The position numbers and the translations under genes were made by a program. This document shows, one piece after another, positions 33,083 through 43,147 of a stretch of DNA of 64,000 nt. The notes beneath the pieces are model-generated. The model ran no database searches. It was not told the DNA's origin and saw only the letters and a program-made list of their open reading frames with translations. The DNA lies in NCBI GenBank assembly GCA_036389795.1, contig DASVWD010000140.1, positions 1-64,000 of the forward strand, in the 5' to 3' direction. How positions within the stretch are numbered: position 1 is the first letter of the stretch; each line of letters begins with the position of its first letter. Origin of the DNA: Longimicrobium sp. (lineage in GTDB: Bacteria > Gemmatimonadota > Gemmatimonadetes > Longimicrobiales > Longimicrobiaceae).

Positions 33083-34652
33083 ATGAATACGACGACGCGC
33101 CGGATGCTGCTCCTGGCCACGCTCCTGGCGGGCGGGGCGGCGTGCACCGACATCACCACCGTGCCGATCAGCACGGTGCCGGGGACGGAAGTCTTCAACG
33201 ACCCGAGCGCCGCCCGCTCCTTCCTGGCGAAGCTCTACGGCGGGCTGGCGCTCACCGGCCAGCAGGGGCCGGCGGGCAACCCCGACATCGAGGGGATCGA
33301 CGAGGGGTTCAGCAACTACCTCCGCCAGTACTGGCAGCTCGAGGAGCTCCCCACCGACGAGGCGATCATCGCCTGGGGCGACCCGACCCTGCCGGAGCTG
33401 AACACGCAGCAGTGGGGGCCGGCCAACCTGTTCGTGCAGGCCATGTACTACCGCGTGTTCTACCAGGTGGTGCTGGCCAACGAGTTCCTGCGCGAGACCA
33501 CCGACGAGAAGCTGGCCGCGCGCAACACGAGCGCCTCCCTGCGCACCGAGATCCAGCGCTACCGCGCCGAAGCGCGCTTCCTGCGCGCGCTCTCCTACTG
33601 GCACGGCATCGACCTGTTCGGCAACATCCCGCTGGTGACCGAGGCGAACCCCGTCAACTCGCCGCCCCCCGAGCAGGCCACCCGGTCGCAGATCTTCGAC
33701 TTCGTGGTGGCCGAGCTGAACGCCGCCCTGCCGCAGCTCGCCGCGCCCAGGGCGGGCGAGTACGGCCGGGCGGACCAGGGCGCCGCGCGGATGCTGCTGG
33801 CCAAGCTGTACCTGAACTCGGCGGTGTACACCGGCACCGCCCGCTACGCCGAGGCGCGCGCCCAGGCGGAGGCGGTCATCAACTCGGGCGCGTACCAGCT
33901 CGACAACCGGTACCAGGAGCTCTTCCTGGCGGACAACCACACCTCGCCGGAGATCATCTTCGCGGTCCCCTTCGACGGGGAGCGCACGCGCACCTTCGGC
34001 GGGATCACCTACCTGGCCCACGCGGCCGTGGGCGGCAGCATGGACGCCGCGCAGCACGGGCTGAACGGGGGGTGGTGGGGGCTCAGGATCCGGCCCGAAC
34101 TGTACAACCTGTACGGCTCCGGCGACACGCGGGGCGGGATCTTCTACACCAGCGGCCAGACGGTCAACATCACCAGCGTCGGCAACTTCAACGAGGGGGT
34201 GCTGGCGCCCAAGTACCGCAACGTGACCTCGACGGGGCAGCCGGGCTCGAACACGGAGTTCCCGGACACCGACTTCCCCATGTTCCGCCTGGCGGACGCC
34301 TACCTGATGTACGCCGAGGCGGTGCTGCGCGGCGGCGGCGGGACGCGGGCGCTGGCGCTGGAGTACGTGAACCGCGTGCGCGCGCGCCTACGGCAACACG
34401 AGCGGCAACATCACCGACGCCCAGCTCACGCTGGACTTCATCCTGGCCGAGCGCGCGCGCGAGCTGTTCTGGGAGGCGCACCGCCGCACCGACCTGGTGC
34501 GCTACGGGCGCTTCACCGGGGGCTCGTACATCTGGACGTTCAAGGGCGGGGTGCCGGCCGGCCGGGCGACGCCCGCGCACCTGGACCTGTACCCGATCCC
34601 GGCGTCGGAGCTCTCGGCCAACCCGAACCTGGACCAGAACCCGGGCTACTGA
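33083..34652 (+). pseudogene. SusD/RagB-family glycan-binding lipoprotein, frameshifted near the C-terminus
   Basis: Surface lipoprotein partner of SusC. The signal peptide ends in AACTDI (lipobox Cys about 21). TPR-like helices and starch-site region include TEIQRYRAEARFLRALSYW and YLNSAVYTGTARYAEA. The reading frame is clean to Arg in YVNRVRAR at about 34387, where a (GC)5 run at 34378-34387 shifts it; one base later the next frame gives AYGNTSGNITDAQL, then ARELFWEAHRRTDLVRYG and the typical ending LYPIPASELSANPNL…NPGY with TGA at 34650. Without the shift the protein would read on for some 100 foreign residues. It could be a sequencing error, a real mutation or a slippage-controlled gene. 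Confidence 0.85.
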
Positions 34653-34680
34653 GGCTTGGCTCCGACAGGAGGAGTTCACC

Positions 34681-34718
34681 GTGTGCAGCTCCGCCGCCGC
34701 TGCGGCGGGGCTGCACAC
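34681..34718 (+). terminator. Hairpin after susD
   Basis: GTGTGCAGC-T-CCGCCGC, loop CGCT, GCGGCGG-G-GCTGCACAC: 16 pairs with one mismatch, 28 bases after the susD stop. May separate susCD from the enzyme genes or stabilise the susCD message. Confidence 0.5.
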
Positions 34719-34827
34719 CGTTCTGGAGACGTTGGACCAAGGCCATGCTCCGTCGAGCCTCCCGCCATCGCCTTCTCGCGGAGTGGCCGGGGCTTCGTCG
34801 GATCAGCGTGCGACCGGTCCCGAAAGA

Positions 34828-35085
34828 TGTCATTCCGAGCGGCGCCGCATCGCCGAAGCCGCTGCCGCACCGAAGCCGGGCGGCGCCCGAGGAATCTACT
34901 CACCCCGCCGGGTGGCTGGTTCTCCGCACGGGCCCTGCCTCGAACAGCCTGGCTATCGAGGGATGAAGCGAGCCGGCATCCGTGTCGCTGCCGCGCCCGA
35001 CCCACGTGGCAAGGTGGGTAGATCCTTCGGCCCTGCCGTCACTCGGGCGGATGCTGGTTCCGTGTGGCCGGGCCTCAGGATGACA
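34828..35085. repeat. R1 element, long form
   Basis: Left end TGTCATTCCGAGCGGCG (the ATTCC variant) with GAGGAATCTACTC inside; right end GGGTAGATCCTTCGG … CCTCAGGATGACA (the ATCC variant). Mixed arms and extra length suggest two elements fused or recombined. Confidence 0.75.
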
Positions 35086-35141
35086 GCAAAGACCAACCGA
35101 TCTTCGCGAACACCAACCGATTCGGTATGAGGCTGATCGAC

Positions 35142-37190
35142 ATGTATGGAAGGCCGCGGGGGCTGGCTCGCTTCCTGGCGATCGGAGCGGCGCTGGCCTC
35201 CTTCGCCGCCCCCGCGGCCGCGCAGGACACGGTGCGCGTGGCCTCGCCCGACGGGCGCAACGTGGTGGTGGTGGGCACGCACGAGGGCGGGCTGTACTAC
35301 GCCGTGCGCCGCGACGGGCGGGAGGTGCTCCTGCCGTCGCGGCTCGGCTTCGCGTTCCGCGCCGACTCGCTCTACGGGGGCTTGCGCATCACGGGGACGG
35401 CGCGCCGCTCGGCCGACGAGACGTGGACTCAAGCCTGGGGCGAGCAGGCGCGCGTGCGCGACCACCACAACGAGCTGCGCGTGCAGGTGGCGGAAGGGCG
35501 GGCGCCCGGCCGCCGCTTCGCCGTGGTGTTCCGCGCCTTCGACGACGGCGTGGGCTTCCGCTACGAGCTCTCCGACAGCGCGGGCTTCGGCGACTTCGAG
35601 ATGATGGAGGAGCTCACCGAGTTCGCCTTCGCCGACAACCCCCGCGCCTGGTGGATCCCCTCGAACCGGCCCGAGCCCGACCGGCAGGAGATCCTCTACT
35701 CGTCGGGACCGCTCTCCCGGCTGGACTCCGTGCACACGCCGCTCACCCTGCAGACCAGCGGCGGGCTCCAGGTGGTGATCCACGAGGCCGACCTGGTGGA
35801 CTACGCGGGGATGTACCTGGCGCGCACCGGCAACCGCACGCTGCGCTCGACGCTGGCGCGCTGGGCCGACGGGGTGGCGGTGCGCGGCCGCGCGCCGTTC
35901 GTGACGCCGTGGCGCACGGTCCAGCTGGCCGATCGCCCGGAAGACCTGGCGCCCTCGCTACTCACCCTCAAGCTCAACCCGCCCAGCCGCATCGCCGACA
36001 CCCGCTGGATCCGGCCGATGAAGTACAACGGCATCTGGTGGAGCATGCACATCAACCTGGAGACGTGGGGCTCGGGGCCGAAGCACGGGGCCACCACGGC
36101 CAACACGAAGCGCTACCTGGACTTCGCGGCGGCCAACGGGCTGGGCGGCACGCTGGTGGAGGGGTGGAACAAGGGGTGGGAGGTCGACTGGTTCAACACC
36201 GGGAAGGCCAGCTTCTCCTTCACCGAGGCCTACCCCGACTTCGACCTCGCCGAAGTGGCAGCCTACGCGCGGCAGAAGGGGCTCACGCTGATCGGCCACC
36301 ACGAGACGGCCACGGTGATCGGCAACTACGAGCGCCAGCTGGACTCGGCGATGGCGCTCTACCAGCGCGTGGGCGTGCGCGCGGTGAAGACCGGGTACGT
36401 GGGCGACAGGACCGAGCACGGCCACGCGCACCAGTCGCAGTTCATGGTGCGCCACCACCGCCGGGTGATCGAGACGGCGGCGCGGTACGGGATCATGGTG
36501 AACGTGCACGAGCCGATCAAGGACACCGGCGAGCGGCGCACCTGGCCCAACATCCTCTCGCGCGAGGGGTCGCGCGGGCAGGAGTACAACGCGTGGGGAG
36601 GCGACGGCGGCAACCCGCCCGAGCACGAGACGATCCTCTTCTTCACCCGCATGCTGGCGGGGCCGATGGACTTCACGCCGGGGATCTTCGACCTGCTGAT
36701 CCGGCGGCCCACCGGCACGCCGCGCCGGCCCGAGGAGGCTCGCCCGCGCACCACGCTCGCCAAGCAGCTGGCGCTCTACGTGGTCCTCTACTCGCCTTTG
36801 CAGATGGCGGCGGACCTGCCGGAGAACTACGAGGGGCAGCCCGCCTTCCAGTTCATCCGCGACGTGGCGGTGGACTGGGACACCACCATCGTGCTGGACG
36901 GGAGGATCGGCGACCACGTGGTCGTCGCGCGCAAGCAGCGCGGGGCGGACCAGTGGTTCGTGGGCGCCATCACCGACGAGGAGGCGCGCACCTTCGAGGT
37001 GCCGCTCTCGTTCCTGCCGTCGGGGCGTCGGTACGTGGCCGAGGTCTACGCCGACGGCCCCGGCGCGCACTGGCGCGACAACCCGCTCCCCGTCGCCATC
37101 TCGCGGCGGGACGTGGACGCGAGCACCCGGCTGCGCATCGAGATGGCCCCCGGCGGCGGCCAGGCGATCCGCATCCGCCCGGCGCAGTAA
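35142..37190 (+). CDS. Glycoside hydrolase family 97 (alpha-glucosidase type)
   Basis: A 682-residue secreted enzyme, signal peptide to about residue 29 (…AAPAAAQ). An N-terminal beta-sandwich spans about 30-270, then a TIM barrel with WIRPMKYNGIWWSMH, GTLVEGWNKGWE, GLTLIGHHETA and VNVHEPIKDTGERRTWPN, and a C-terminal beta domain. The HEP…TG…R-T-x-PN block is the family's calcium/catalytic signature seen in SusB-type alpha-glucosidases. It would trim maltooligosaccharides to glucose in the periplasm. The ATG at 35142 is preferred because GAGG lies 9 bases upstream; an ATG at 35127 is in frame. Confidence 0.92.
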   Translation: MYGRPRGLARFLAIGAALASFAAPAAAQDTVRVASPDGRNVVVVGTHEGGLYYAVRRDGREVLLPSRLGFAFRADSLYGGLRITGTARRSADETWTQAWGEQARVRDHHNELRVQVAEGRAPGRRFAVVFRAFDDGVGFRYELSDSAGFGDFEMMEELTEFAFADNPRAWWIPSNRPEPDRQEILYSSGPLSRLDSVHTPLTLQTSGGLQVVIHEADLVDYAGMYLARTGNRTLRSTLARWADGVAVRGRAPFVTPWRTVQLADRPEDLAPSLLTLKLNPPSRIADTRWIRPMKYNGIWWSMHINLETWGSGPKHGATTANTKRYLDFAAANGLGGTLVEGWNKGWEVDWFNTGKASFSFTEAYPDFDLAEVAAYARQKGLTLIGHHETATVIGNYERQLDSAMALYQRVGVRAVKTGYVGDRTEHGHAHQSQFMVRHHRRVIETAARYGIMVNVHEPIKDTGERRTWPNILSREGSRGQEYNAWGGDGGNPPEHETILFFTRMLAGPMDFTPGIFDLLIRRPTGTPRRPEEARPRTTLAKQLALYVVLYSPLQMAADLPENYEGQPAFQFIRDVAVDWDTTIVLDGRIGDHVVVARKQRGADQWFVGAITDEEARTFEVPLSFLPSGRRYVAEVYADGPGAHWRDNPLPVAISRRDVDASTRLRIEMAPGGGQAIRIRPAQ

Positions 37191-37206
37191 GGATTGAACT
37201 GCCGGC

Positions 37207-37288
37207 CTCACACAGAGGACACAGAGGGCACAGAGGAACGGCGAAACACGATCGAAGTTCTCTGTGTCCTCCGTGTCCTCTGTGTGAG
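37207..37288. repeat. R2 hairpin (ACACAGAGG type)
   Basis: CTCACACAGAGGACACAGAG… pairs with CTCTGTGTCCTCCGTGTCCT… across a loop at about 37243-37258. It sits between the GH97 and GH13 genes inside the operon. Confidence 0.8.
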
Positions 37289-37342
37289 ACCCCTCAAAGC
37301 TTGCACATGCGCAGGAAGTTGAATCGGAAAGGGTGTGATCTG

Positions 37343-38782
37343 ATGTCCATCGGCAGGAAAACGGCTCTACGTCTCGCGGCGGCGTCCATAGCCCTCACCG
37401 CCTGTCGGGCCGCTCCAAGGTCCGAGCTGGCGAGCACGGGCGTGGCGGCGGCCCCCTCGACGGCGGCCGCGGGTGCGCTGCCGAGCGCGGACACCTCGTT
37501 CTACCCGGCGTGGTCGCGCAGCGCGGCGATCTACGAGGTGAACGTGCGGCAGTACACGCCCGAGGGCACGTTCGCGGCGCTGGAGCGGCACCTGCCGCGG
37601 CTCGACAGCCTGGGCGTGGACATCCTCTGGCTGATGCCCGTGCAGCCGATCGGGGTGAAGAACCGCAAGGGGAGCCTGGGCAGCTACTACTCGATCCGCG
37701 ACTACACGGCCGTCAACCCCGAATTCGGCATCGAGGCCGACTTCAGGCGCTTCGTCGACGCGGCGCACCGGCAGGGGATGCGGGTGATCCTGGACTGGGT
37801 GGCCAACCACACCGCGCACGACCACCCCTGGATCGCCGAGCACGCCGACTGGCACGACCGCGCCCCCGACGGCCGCGTGCTGAACGCGCGCGACAACGAG
37901 GGGCGCGAGACCGACTGGACCGACGTCGCCGAGCTCAACTACGGGAGCGCCGGCATGCGCCGGGCGATGATCGGCGAGATGCGCTGGTGGGTGGACTCGA
38001 TGGGGATCGACGGCTTCCGCGCCGACGTGGCCGGCGGGGTGCCGATGGACTTCTGGATGGAGGCGCACCGCGCGCTCACCGCCGTCCGCCCCGACCTCTT
38101 CCTGCTGGCCGAGGCCGAGGACCCGCGCATGCACGCCGCCTTCCACGCCACTTACGGGTGGGAGCTGCACCACCTGCTGAACGAGATCGCGCAGGGGAAG
38201 AAGGCGACCGCCGAGCTGGACCGCTACTTCGCGGAGCAGGACCGCCGCTACGGCCGCGGCGCCTACCGCATGTACTTCACCAGCAACCACGACGAGAACA
38301 GCTGGCAGGGCACCGAGTTCGAGCGCATGGGCGCCAACCACGCCGCCGCGTTCGTGCTGAGCGCCACCGCCCGGAGCTCGTTCCCGCTCCTCTACACCGG
38401 CCAGGAAGTGAGCCTGAGCAAGCGGCTGCGCTTCTTCGAGAAGGACACGGTGGACTGGAGCGGCCCCTCGCTCGCCGGCTTCTACCGCGCCATGTTCGAG
38501 CTCAAGGAGCGCAGCCCGGCCCTGTGGAACGGCCCCTGGGGCGGTGAGCAGACGGCGCTGCGCACCGACGGCGGCGACCGCGTCTACGCCTTCACCCGCA
38601 CGAAGGGGGCGAACACCGTGCTGGTGGCCGTCAACTTCGGCGACGCCCCGGCCCGCGTCTCGTACCAGGGGCTCGGGCAGCCGGGGACGTACACCGACTG
38701 GTTCGCGAAGAGGCCGGCGGCCCTCGCGGCGGCGGGGAGGCTGGAGATCCCCGCGCACGGCTGGCGCGTGCTGGTGCGGTGA
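37343..38782 (+). CDS. GH13 alpha-amylase-family lipoprotein
   Basis: A 479-residue lipoprotein glycosidase (lipobox LTAC at about residue 21). The (beta/alpha)8 barrel shows GH13 conserved regions: region I VILDWVANHT, region II GFRADVAGG with nucleophile Asp (about 225), region III LLAEAED with acid/base Glu (about 257) and region IV SNHDENSW with Asp (about 316). It lacks a CBM and has a short C-terminal beta domain (VNFGDAPARVSYQG). It probably produces small maltooligosaccharides in the periplasm. Its stop overlaps the GTG of the next gene, indicating one operon. Confidence 0.93.
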   Translation: MSIGRKTALRLAAASIALTACRAAPRSELASTGVAAAPSTAAAGALPSADTSFYPAWSRSAAIYEVNVRQYTPEGTFAALERHLPRLDSLGVDILWLMPVQPIGVKNRKGSLGSYYSIRDYTAVNPEFGIEADFRRFVDAAHRQGMRVILDWVANHTAHDHPWIAEHADWHDRAPDGRVLNARDNEGRETDWTDVAELNYGSAGMRRAMIGEMRWWVDSMGIDGFRADVAGGVPMDFWMEAHRALTAVRPDLFLLAEAEDPRMHAAFHATYGWELHHLLNEIAQGKKATAELDRYFAEQDRRYGRGAYRMYFTSNHDENSWQGTEFERMGANHAAAFVLSATARSSFPLLYTGQEVSLSKRLRFFEKDTVDWSGPSLAGFYRAMFELKERSPALWNGPWGGEQTALRTDGGDRVYAFTRTKGANTVLVAVNFGDAPARVSYQGLGQPGTYTDWFAKRPAALAAAGRLEIPAHGWRVLVR

Positions 38783-41628
38783 GTCGGCCCGGGATGCGCC
38801 GCGCGCTGCTCGCCGGGGCGGGAGCGCTGTCGCTCGCCGCGGGCACATCGCTCGACGCGGGCGCGCAGCTCACCGTCCGCCTGAGCGCGCCGAGCACGCC
38901 GGCGGGTGCCACCGTCTACATCGCCGGCACGTTCAACCGCTGGAACCCGGCCGATGCCGCCTACCGCCTCACGCGGCAGGGGCCGGGGCGGTACACCATC
39001 GTCCTCCCCGGGTCGGTCCGCGGGCCGGTCGAGTTCAAGTTCACCCTGGGCTCGTGGGACACGGTCGAGGTGGACTCCGCCGGCGCCGACGTCCCCAACC
39101 GGGGCTTCACCGTCCCCGCGACGGGGGCCGCCACCTACACCGGCACCGTGGCGCGCTGGCGGGACGGGAGCCCGCGGCCGCGGCCGGCGTCGACCCGCGG
39201 GCCGGGCGTGTCGGTGCTGGACACGGCGTTCGCGATGCCGCAGCTGGGGCGCACGCGCCGGGTGTGGATCTACCTCCCGCCCGACTACGCCGCGTCGGAC
39301 CGGACCTACCCCGTGCTCTACATGCACGACGGGCAGAACGTGTTCGACGCCGCCACCAGCTTCGCGGGCGAGTGGGGGGTGGACGAAACGCTCGACAGCC
39401 TGCACGCGCTGGGCGACCCGGGCGCCATCGTCGTCGCCGTCGACAACGGGGAGCAGCGCCGGCTGGACGAGTACTCGCCGTGGACCAACCCGCGCCACGG
39501 CGGCGGCGAGGGCGACGAGTACGTCGACTTCCTGGCGAAGACGCTCAAGCCGTACGTCGACCGGCGCTTCCGCACCCGCCCGGACCGGCTGAGCACGGGC
39601 GTCGCCGGCTCCAGCATGGGCGGGCTGATCTCGCTCTACGCCGCGCTCAAGTACCCGGAGGTGTTCGGCCGCGCGGGCGTCTTCTCCCCGGCGCTCTGGT
39701 TCGCGGCCGACTCCGTCTTCGCCTTCGCCCGCCGCGCCCGGCCGCGGCTGCCCGGCCAGCGCTTCTACTTCGTCACCGGCGCGCGCGAGGGGGAGACCCC
39801 GGAGGTGTACGTGCGCGACCAGCGCCGGATGATCGAGACCCTCGTGGCGGCGGGCTTCGCCGCCGGCGCCGAGGTCAGCTCCGTCGTCCGCGCCGACGGG
39901 ACGCACTCCGAGTGGTTCTGGCGGCGGGAGTTCCCGGCCGCCTACCAGTGGCTGTTCGCCGGCACCGATTCCAGCGAAAGGACGTCCATGCGCCGCACCG
40001 CCCTCGCCACGGCCTGCACCGCGCTCGCCGCCTGCGCCACCCCCGCCGCCGCGCAGCCGGGCGCCGCCGCGCCTCCGGAGTGGACCCGCGGCGCCACCTG
40101 CTACGAGATCTTCGTCCGCTCGTTCTACGACAGCGACGGCGACGGCGTGGGCGACCTGAACGGGCTGATCCAGAAGCTCGACTACATCAACGACGGCGAC
40201 CCGGCCACGCAGCGCGACCTGGGCGCCCGCTGCGTGTGGCTGATGCCGGTGGCCGCCTCGCCCAGCTACCACGGCTACGACGTCACCAACTACTACCGGG
40301 TGAACCCGGAGTACGGGAGCAACGACGACTTCAAGCGGCTGGTGGCCGAGGCGCACCGGCGCGGCATCCGCGTGCTGGTGGACATGGTGCTGAACCACTC
40401 CTCCAGCGAGCACCCCTTCTTCAAGCACGCGTCGATGTACCCGGGCTCGCCCTACCGCGACTGGTACCTGTGGTCGCCGCAGCACCCGGGGGTGCGGAAC
40501 CCCTGGGGAAGCGACAACTGGCACAAGTCGCCGGTGCGCGACGAGTACTACTTCGGGCTGTTCTGGAGCGGGATGCCGGACCTGAACGTCGAGAACCCCG
40601 CCGTCGTGGCCGAGATGAAGCGGGTCGCCACCTTCTGGCTGACGGAGATGGGGGTCGACGGCTTCCGGCTGGACGCCATCAAGCACCTGGTGGAGGCGGG
40701 GAGGGGCGCCCAGGTGGAGCACCAGCCCGGCACGCACGTCTTCCTGCGCGACTACGCCGCCCACGTGCGCGGCGTGAAGCCCGACGCCTACACCGTGGGC
40801 GAGGTGTGGGACAGCATCGGCGCCATCCTCCCGTACTACCCCGACCAGCTCACCTCGCACTTCATGTTCGAGCTGTCGGACGCCATCTTCACCGCCGTCA
40901 ACAACGGCTCGGCGGCCAGGCTCCTCCCCGGGTTCCTGCGGCTGCAGGACACGCTCCCCGCGTACCGCTACTCACCGTTCCTGCGCAACCACGACCAGCA
41001 GCGGACGATGACGGGGCTCGGCGGCGATCTGGGGAAGGCGAGGCTCGCGGCGACGCTCCTGCTCACCCTTCCCGGCCTGCCGTTCCTCTACTACGGCGAG
41101 GAGATCGGGATGAGCGGCGACAAGCCCGACCCGCGGCTGCGCACCCCGATGCACTGGAGCCGCGGCCCGGCGGCGGGCTTCACCCGCGGCGTGCCGTGGG
41201 AGCCGCTGCAGCCGGACTCGCTGACCGCCAACGTGGAGGCCCAGGAGGGCGACCCGGGCTCGCTGCTCAACCTGCACCGCCGCCTGGTGCACCTGCGCGC
41301 CTCCCACCCCGCGCTGGCGACCGGCCGCCTGGTGCCGCTCGCCACGGGGAACGACGCGGTGGCGGCGTACCTGCGGCGCGACGGCAGCCGCGCGGTGCTG
41401 GTGGTGGCCAACCTGGGCGCGGCGCCGGCCACGGGCGTGGCCCTTTCCTCGTCCGCCGGCGCGCTCCCCGCGGGGCGGCGCTACACGCTCGCCGACCTGC
41501 TGGGCGGCCCGGCCGTCACGCCGCTCACGGTGGGCGCCGACGGGCGGGTGCAGGGCTACGTCCCCGTGCCGACGCTCGGGCCCCGGGAGGTCCGCGTCCT
41601 GGACCTCGCCCCCGCCGCCACGCGCTGA
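38779..41628 (+). CDS. Fusion: secreted CBM48-like/esterase domain and GH13 alpha-amylase
   Basis: A 949-residue single reading frame. Its first half has a signal peptide, an early-set glycogen-binding-type Ig domain at about 30-130 (ATVYIAGTFNRWNPADAAY) and an esterase-D-type alpha/beta hydrolase at about 150-395 with GSSMGG (about 277) and His in DGTHSEW. Residue 404 begins a second complete signal peptide, MRRTALATACTALAACA…, preceded by AAAGGACGTCC. The rest is a GH13 amylase (GFRLDAIKH about 628, VGEVWD about 675, RNHDQQ about 737) with a C-terminal beta domain. It looks like two secreted enzymes joined by loss of a stop codon. GTG start overlaps the previous stop; ATG 38794 is the alternative. 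Confidence 0.88.
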   Translation: MSRPGMRRALLAGAGALSLAAGTSLDAGAQLTVRLSAPSTPAGATVYIAGTFNRWNPADAAYRLTRQGPGRYTIVLPGSVRGPVEFKFTLGSWDTVEVDSAGADVPNRGFTVPATGAATYTGTVARWRDGSPRPRPASTRGPGVSVLDTAFAMPQLGRTRRVWIYLPPDYAASDRTYPVLYMHDGQNVFDAATSFAGEWGVDETLDSLHALGDPGAIVVAVDNGEQRRLDEYSPWTNPRHGGGEGDEYVDFLAKTLKPYVDRRFRTRPDRLSTGVAGSSMGGLISLYAALKYPEVFGRAGVFSPALWFAADSVFAFARRARPRLPGQRFYFVTGAREGETPEVYVRDQRRMIETLVAAGFAAGAEVSSVVRADGTHSEWFWRREFPAAYQWLFAGTDSSERTSMRRTALATACTALAACATPAAAQPGAAAPPEWTRGATCYEIFVRSFYDSDGDGVGDLNGLIQKLDYINDGDPATQRDLGARCVWLMPVAASPSYHGYDVTNYYRVNPEYGSNDDFKRLVAEAHRRGIRVLVDMVLNHSSSEHPFFKHASMYPGSPYRDWYLWSPQHPGVRNPWGSDNWHKSPVRDEYYFGLFWSGMPDLNVENPAVVAEMKRVATFWLTEMGVDGFRLDAIKHLVEAGRGAQVEHQPGTHVFLRDYAAHVRGVKPDAYTVGEVWDSIGAILPYYPDQLTSHFMFELSDAIFTAVNNGSAARLLPGFLRLQDTLPAYRYSPFLRNHDQQRTMTGLGGDLGKARLAATLLLTLPGLPFLYYGEEIGMSGDKPDPRLRTPMHWSRGPAAGFTRGVPWEPLQPDSLTANVEAQEGDPGSLLNLHRRLVHLRASHPALATGRLVPLATGNDAVAAYLRRDGSRAVLVVANLGAAPATGVALSSSAGALPAGRRYTLADLLGGPAVTPLTVGADGRVQGYVPVPTLGPREVRVLDLAPAATR
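39977..39990 (+). promoter_or_regulatory. Internal ribosome binding site and start inside the fusion
   Basis: AAAGGA, 5 bases, ATG. Translation from here would give the 546-residue amylase with its own lipobox-type leader, so both a long and a short product are possible. Confidence 0.5.
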
Positions 41629-41678
41629 GCACGGCCGTCTCTTCGACGTTCACCCCGACCCTGGCGCCCGAGGCCCTC

Positions 41679-43112
41679 GTGACCAGAAGACCGCACCTGA
41701 ACTTCGCGCAGATGTTCAACATGAGCTTCGGCTTCCTCGGCATCCAGTTCGGCTGGGGGCTGCAGCTCGCCAACATGTCGGCCATCTACGAGCGGCTGGG
41801 CGCCAGGCCCGACGAGGTGCCGCTCCTCTGGCTGGCGGCGCCGGTGACGGGACTCCTGGTGCAGCCGATCGTGGGCGCGCTCTCCGACCGCACCTGGGGG
41901 CGGCTGGGGCGGCGCCGGCCGTACTTCCTCACCGGCGCCATCCTGGCCTCCGTGGCGCTCTTCTTCATGCCCACCTCCAGCGCGCTGTGGATGGCGGCCA
42001 GCCTGCTGTGGATCCTGGACGCCTCCATCAACATCTCCATGGAGCCGTTCCGCGCCTTCGTGGCCGACAAGCTGGACGCCAGCCAGCGCACCGCCGGGTT
42101 CGTGATGCAGTCGTTCTTCATCGGCGTGGGCGCCAGCCTGGCCAACGCGCTCCCCTTCCTGTTCCGCGCGATGGGGGTCACGGGGAACACGGCGAGCGGC
42201 ATCCCGCTGACCGTGAAGTACTCGTTCCAGGTGGGCGCGGCGGTCTTCCTCCTCTGCGTGCTGTGGACGGTGTTCACCACCACCGAGTTCCCCCCCGAGG
42301 ACCCGGCCGCCTTCGACCGGGCCCGGCGCGGGCGGAGCGGGCTCGGGGCCCTGTTCGGCGAGATCGGCTCGGCGATCCGCGACATGCCGCGGACGATGAA
42401 GCAGCTGGCGGTGGTGCAGTTCTTCACCTGGCTGGGCCTGTTCTGCATGTGGATGTTCTTCGTCCCCACGGTGGCGCGGCACGTGTTCGGCGCCACCGAC
42501 CCGGACTCGGAGCTGTACGCCCGGGGGATCGAGTGGGGCGGGCTGACCTTCGCGTTCTACTCCATCACCTGCTTCCTGGTGGCCTTCGCGCTGCCGAAGC
42601 TGGCGGCCGCCACCTCTCGCAAGACCACGCACGCCGCCGCCCTGGTCTGCGGCGCGCTGGGGCTGCTGAGCGTGTACGTGATCCACGACCGCTGGCTCCT
42701 GCTGGCGACCATGGTGGGGGTCGGGATCGCGTGGGCGTCGATCCTGTCGATGCCGTACGCCATCCTCTCCACGGCGCTGCCGCCGGAGCGGATGGGCGTC
42801 TACATGGGCGTGTTCAACTTCTTCATCGTGATCCCCGAGATCGTCGCCTCGCTCACCTTCGGCCGGCTGATCCGCCTGGCGTTCGGCGAGGACAACCCCG
42901 ACGCCTCGCTCTACATGGTGCTGCTGGGCGGCGTTTCGCTCCTGGTGGCCGCCGCCTGCGTGACGATGGTGCGGGACGTGGGGGAGAGGGACGTGCCGGA
43001 GGAGGTGGTGATCGAGGCCGACGAGCACGAGCCGTACTCGGTGCAGGGCTCCGCGCAGCCGGTCCCCAGCACCGGCCTGGTGGACGAGGGGCCGCGGGAC
43101 GGCCGGCGGTGA
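41679..43112 (+). CDS. GPH/SLC45-type sugar:cation symporter (MFS)
   Basis: A 477-residue inner-membrane transporter with about 12 membrane helices. The first loop carries [17 protein letters not shown], the family's D-R-x-G-R-R-R-P signature between helices 2 and 3. Close relatives (SLC45/maltose-type permeases) carry disaccharides with protons, which fits import of maltose released by the upstream enzymes. The GTG at 41679 is preferred: CGAGG precedes it and the residues that follow ([18 protein letters not shown]) are the usual N-terminus. It starts 51 bases after the amylase stop and closes the operon. Confidence 0.9.
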   Translation: MTRRPHLNFAQMFNMSFGFLGIQFGWGLQLANMSAIYERLGARPDEVPLLWLAAPVTGLLVQPIVGALSDRTWGRLGRRRPYFLTGAILASVALFFMPTSSALWMAASLLWILDASINISMEPFRAFVADKLDASQRTAGFVMQSFFIGVGASLANALPFLFRAMGVTGNTASGIPLTVKYSFQVGAAVFLLCVLWTVFTTTEFPPEDPAAFDRARRGRSGLGALFGEIGSAIRDMPRTMKQLAVVQFFTWLGLFCMWMFFVPTVARHVFGATDPDSELYARGIEWGGLTFAFYSITCFLVAFALPKLAAATSRKTTHAAALVCGALGLLSVYVIHDRWLLLATMVGVGIAWASILSMPYAILSTALPPERMGVYMGVFNFFIVIPEIVASLTFGRLIRLAFGEDNPDASLYMVLLGGVSLLVAAACVTMVRDVGERDVPEEVVIEADEHEPYSVQGSAQPVPSTGLVDEGPRDGRR

Positions 43113-43147
43113 GCCGCGAGGGGCGGTTGCCTGATCGGCGGACTTCC

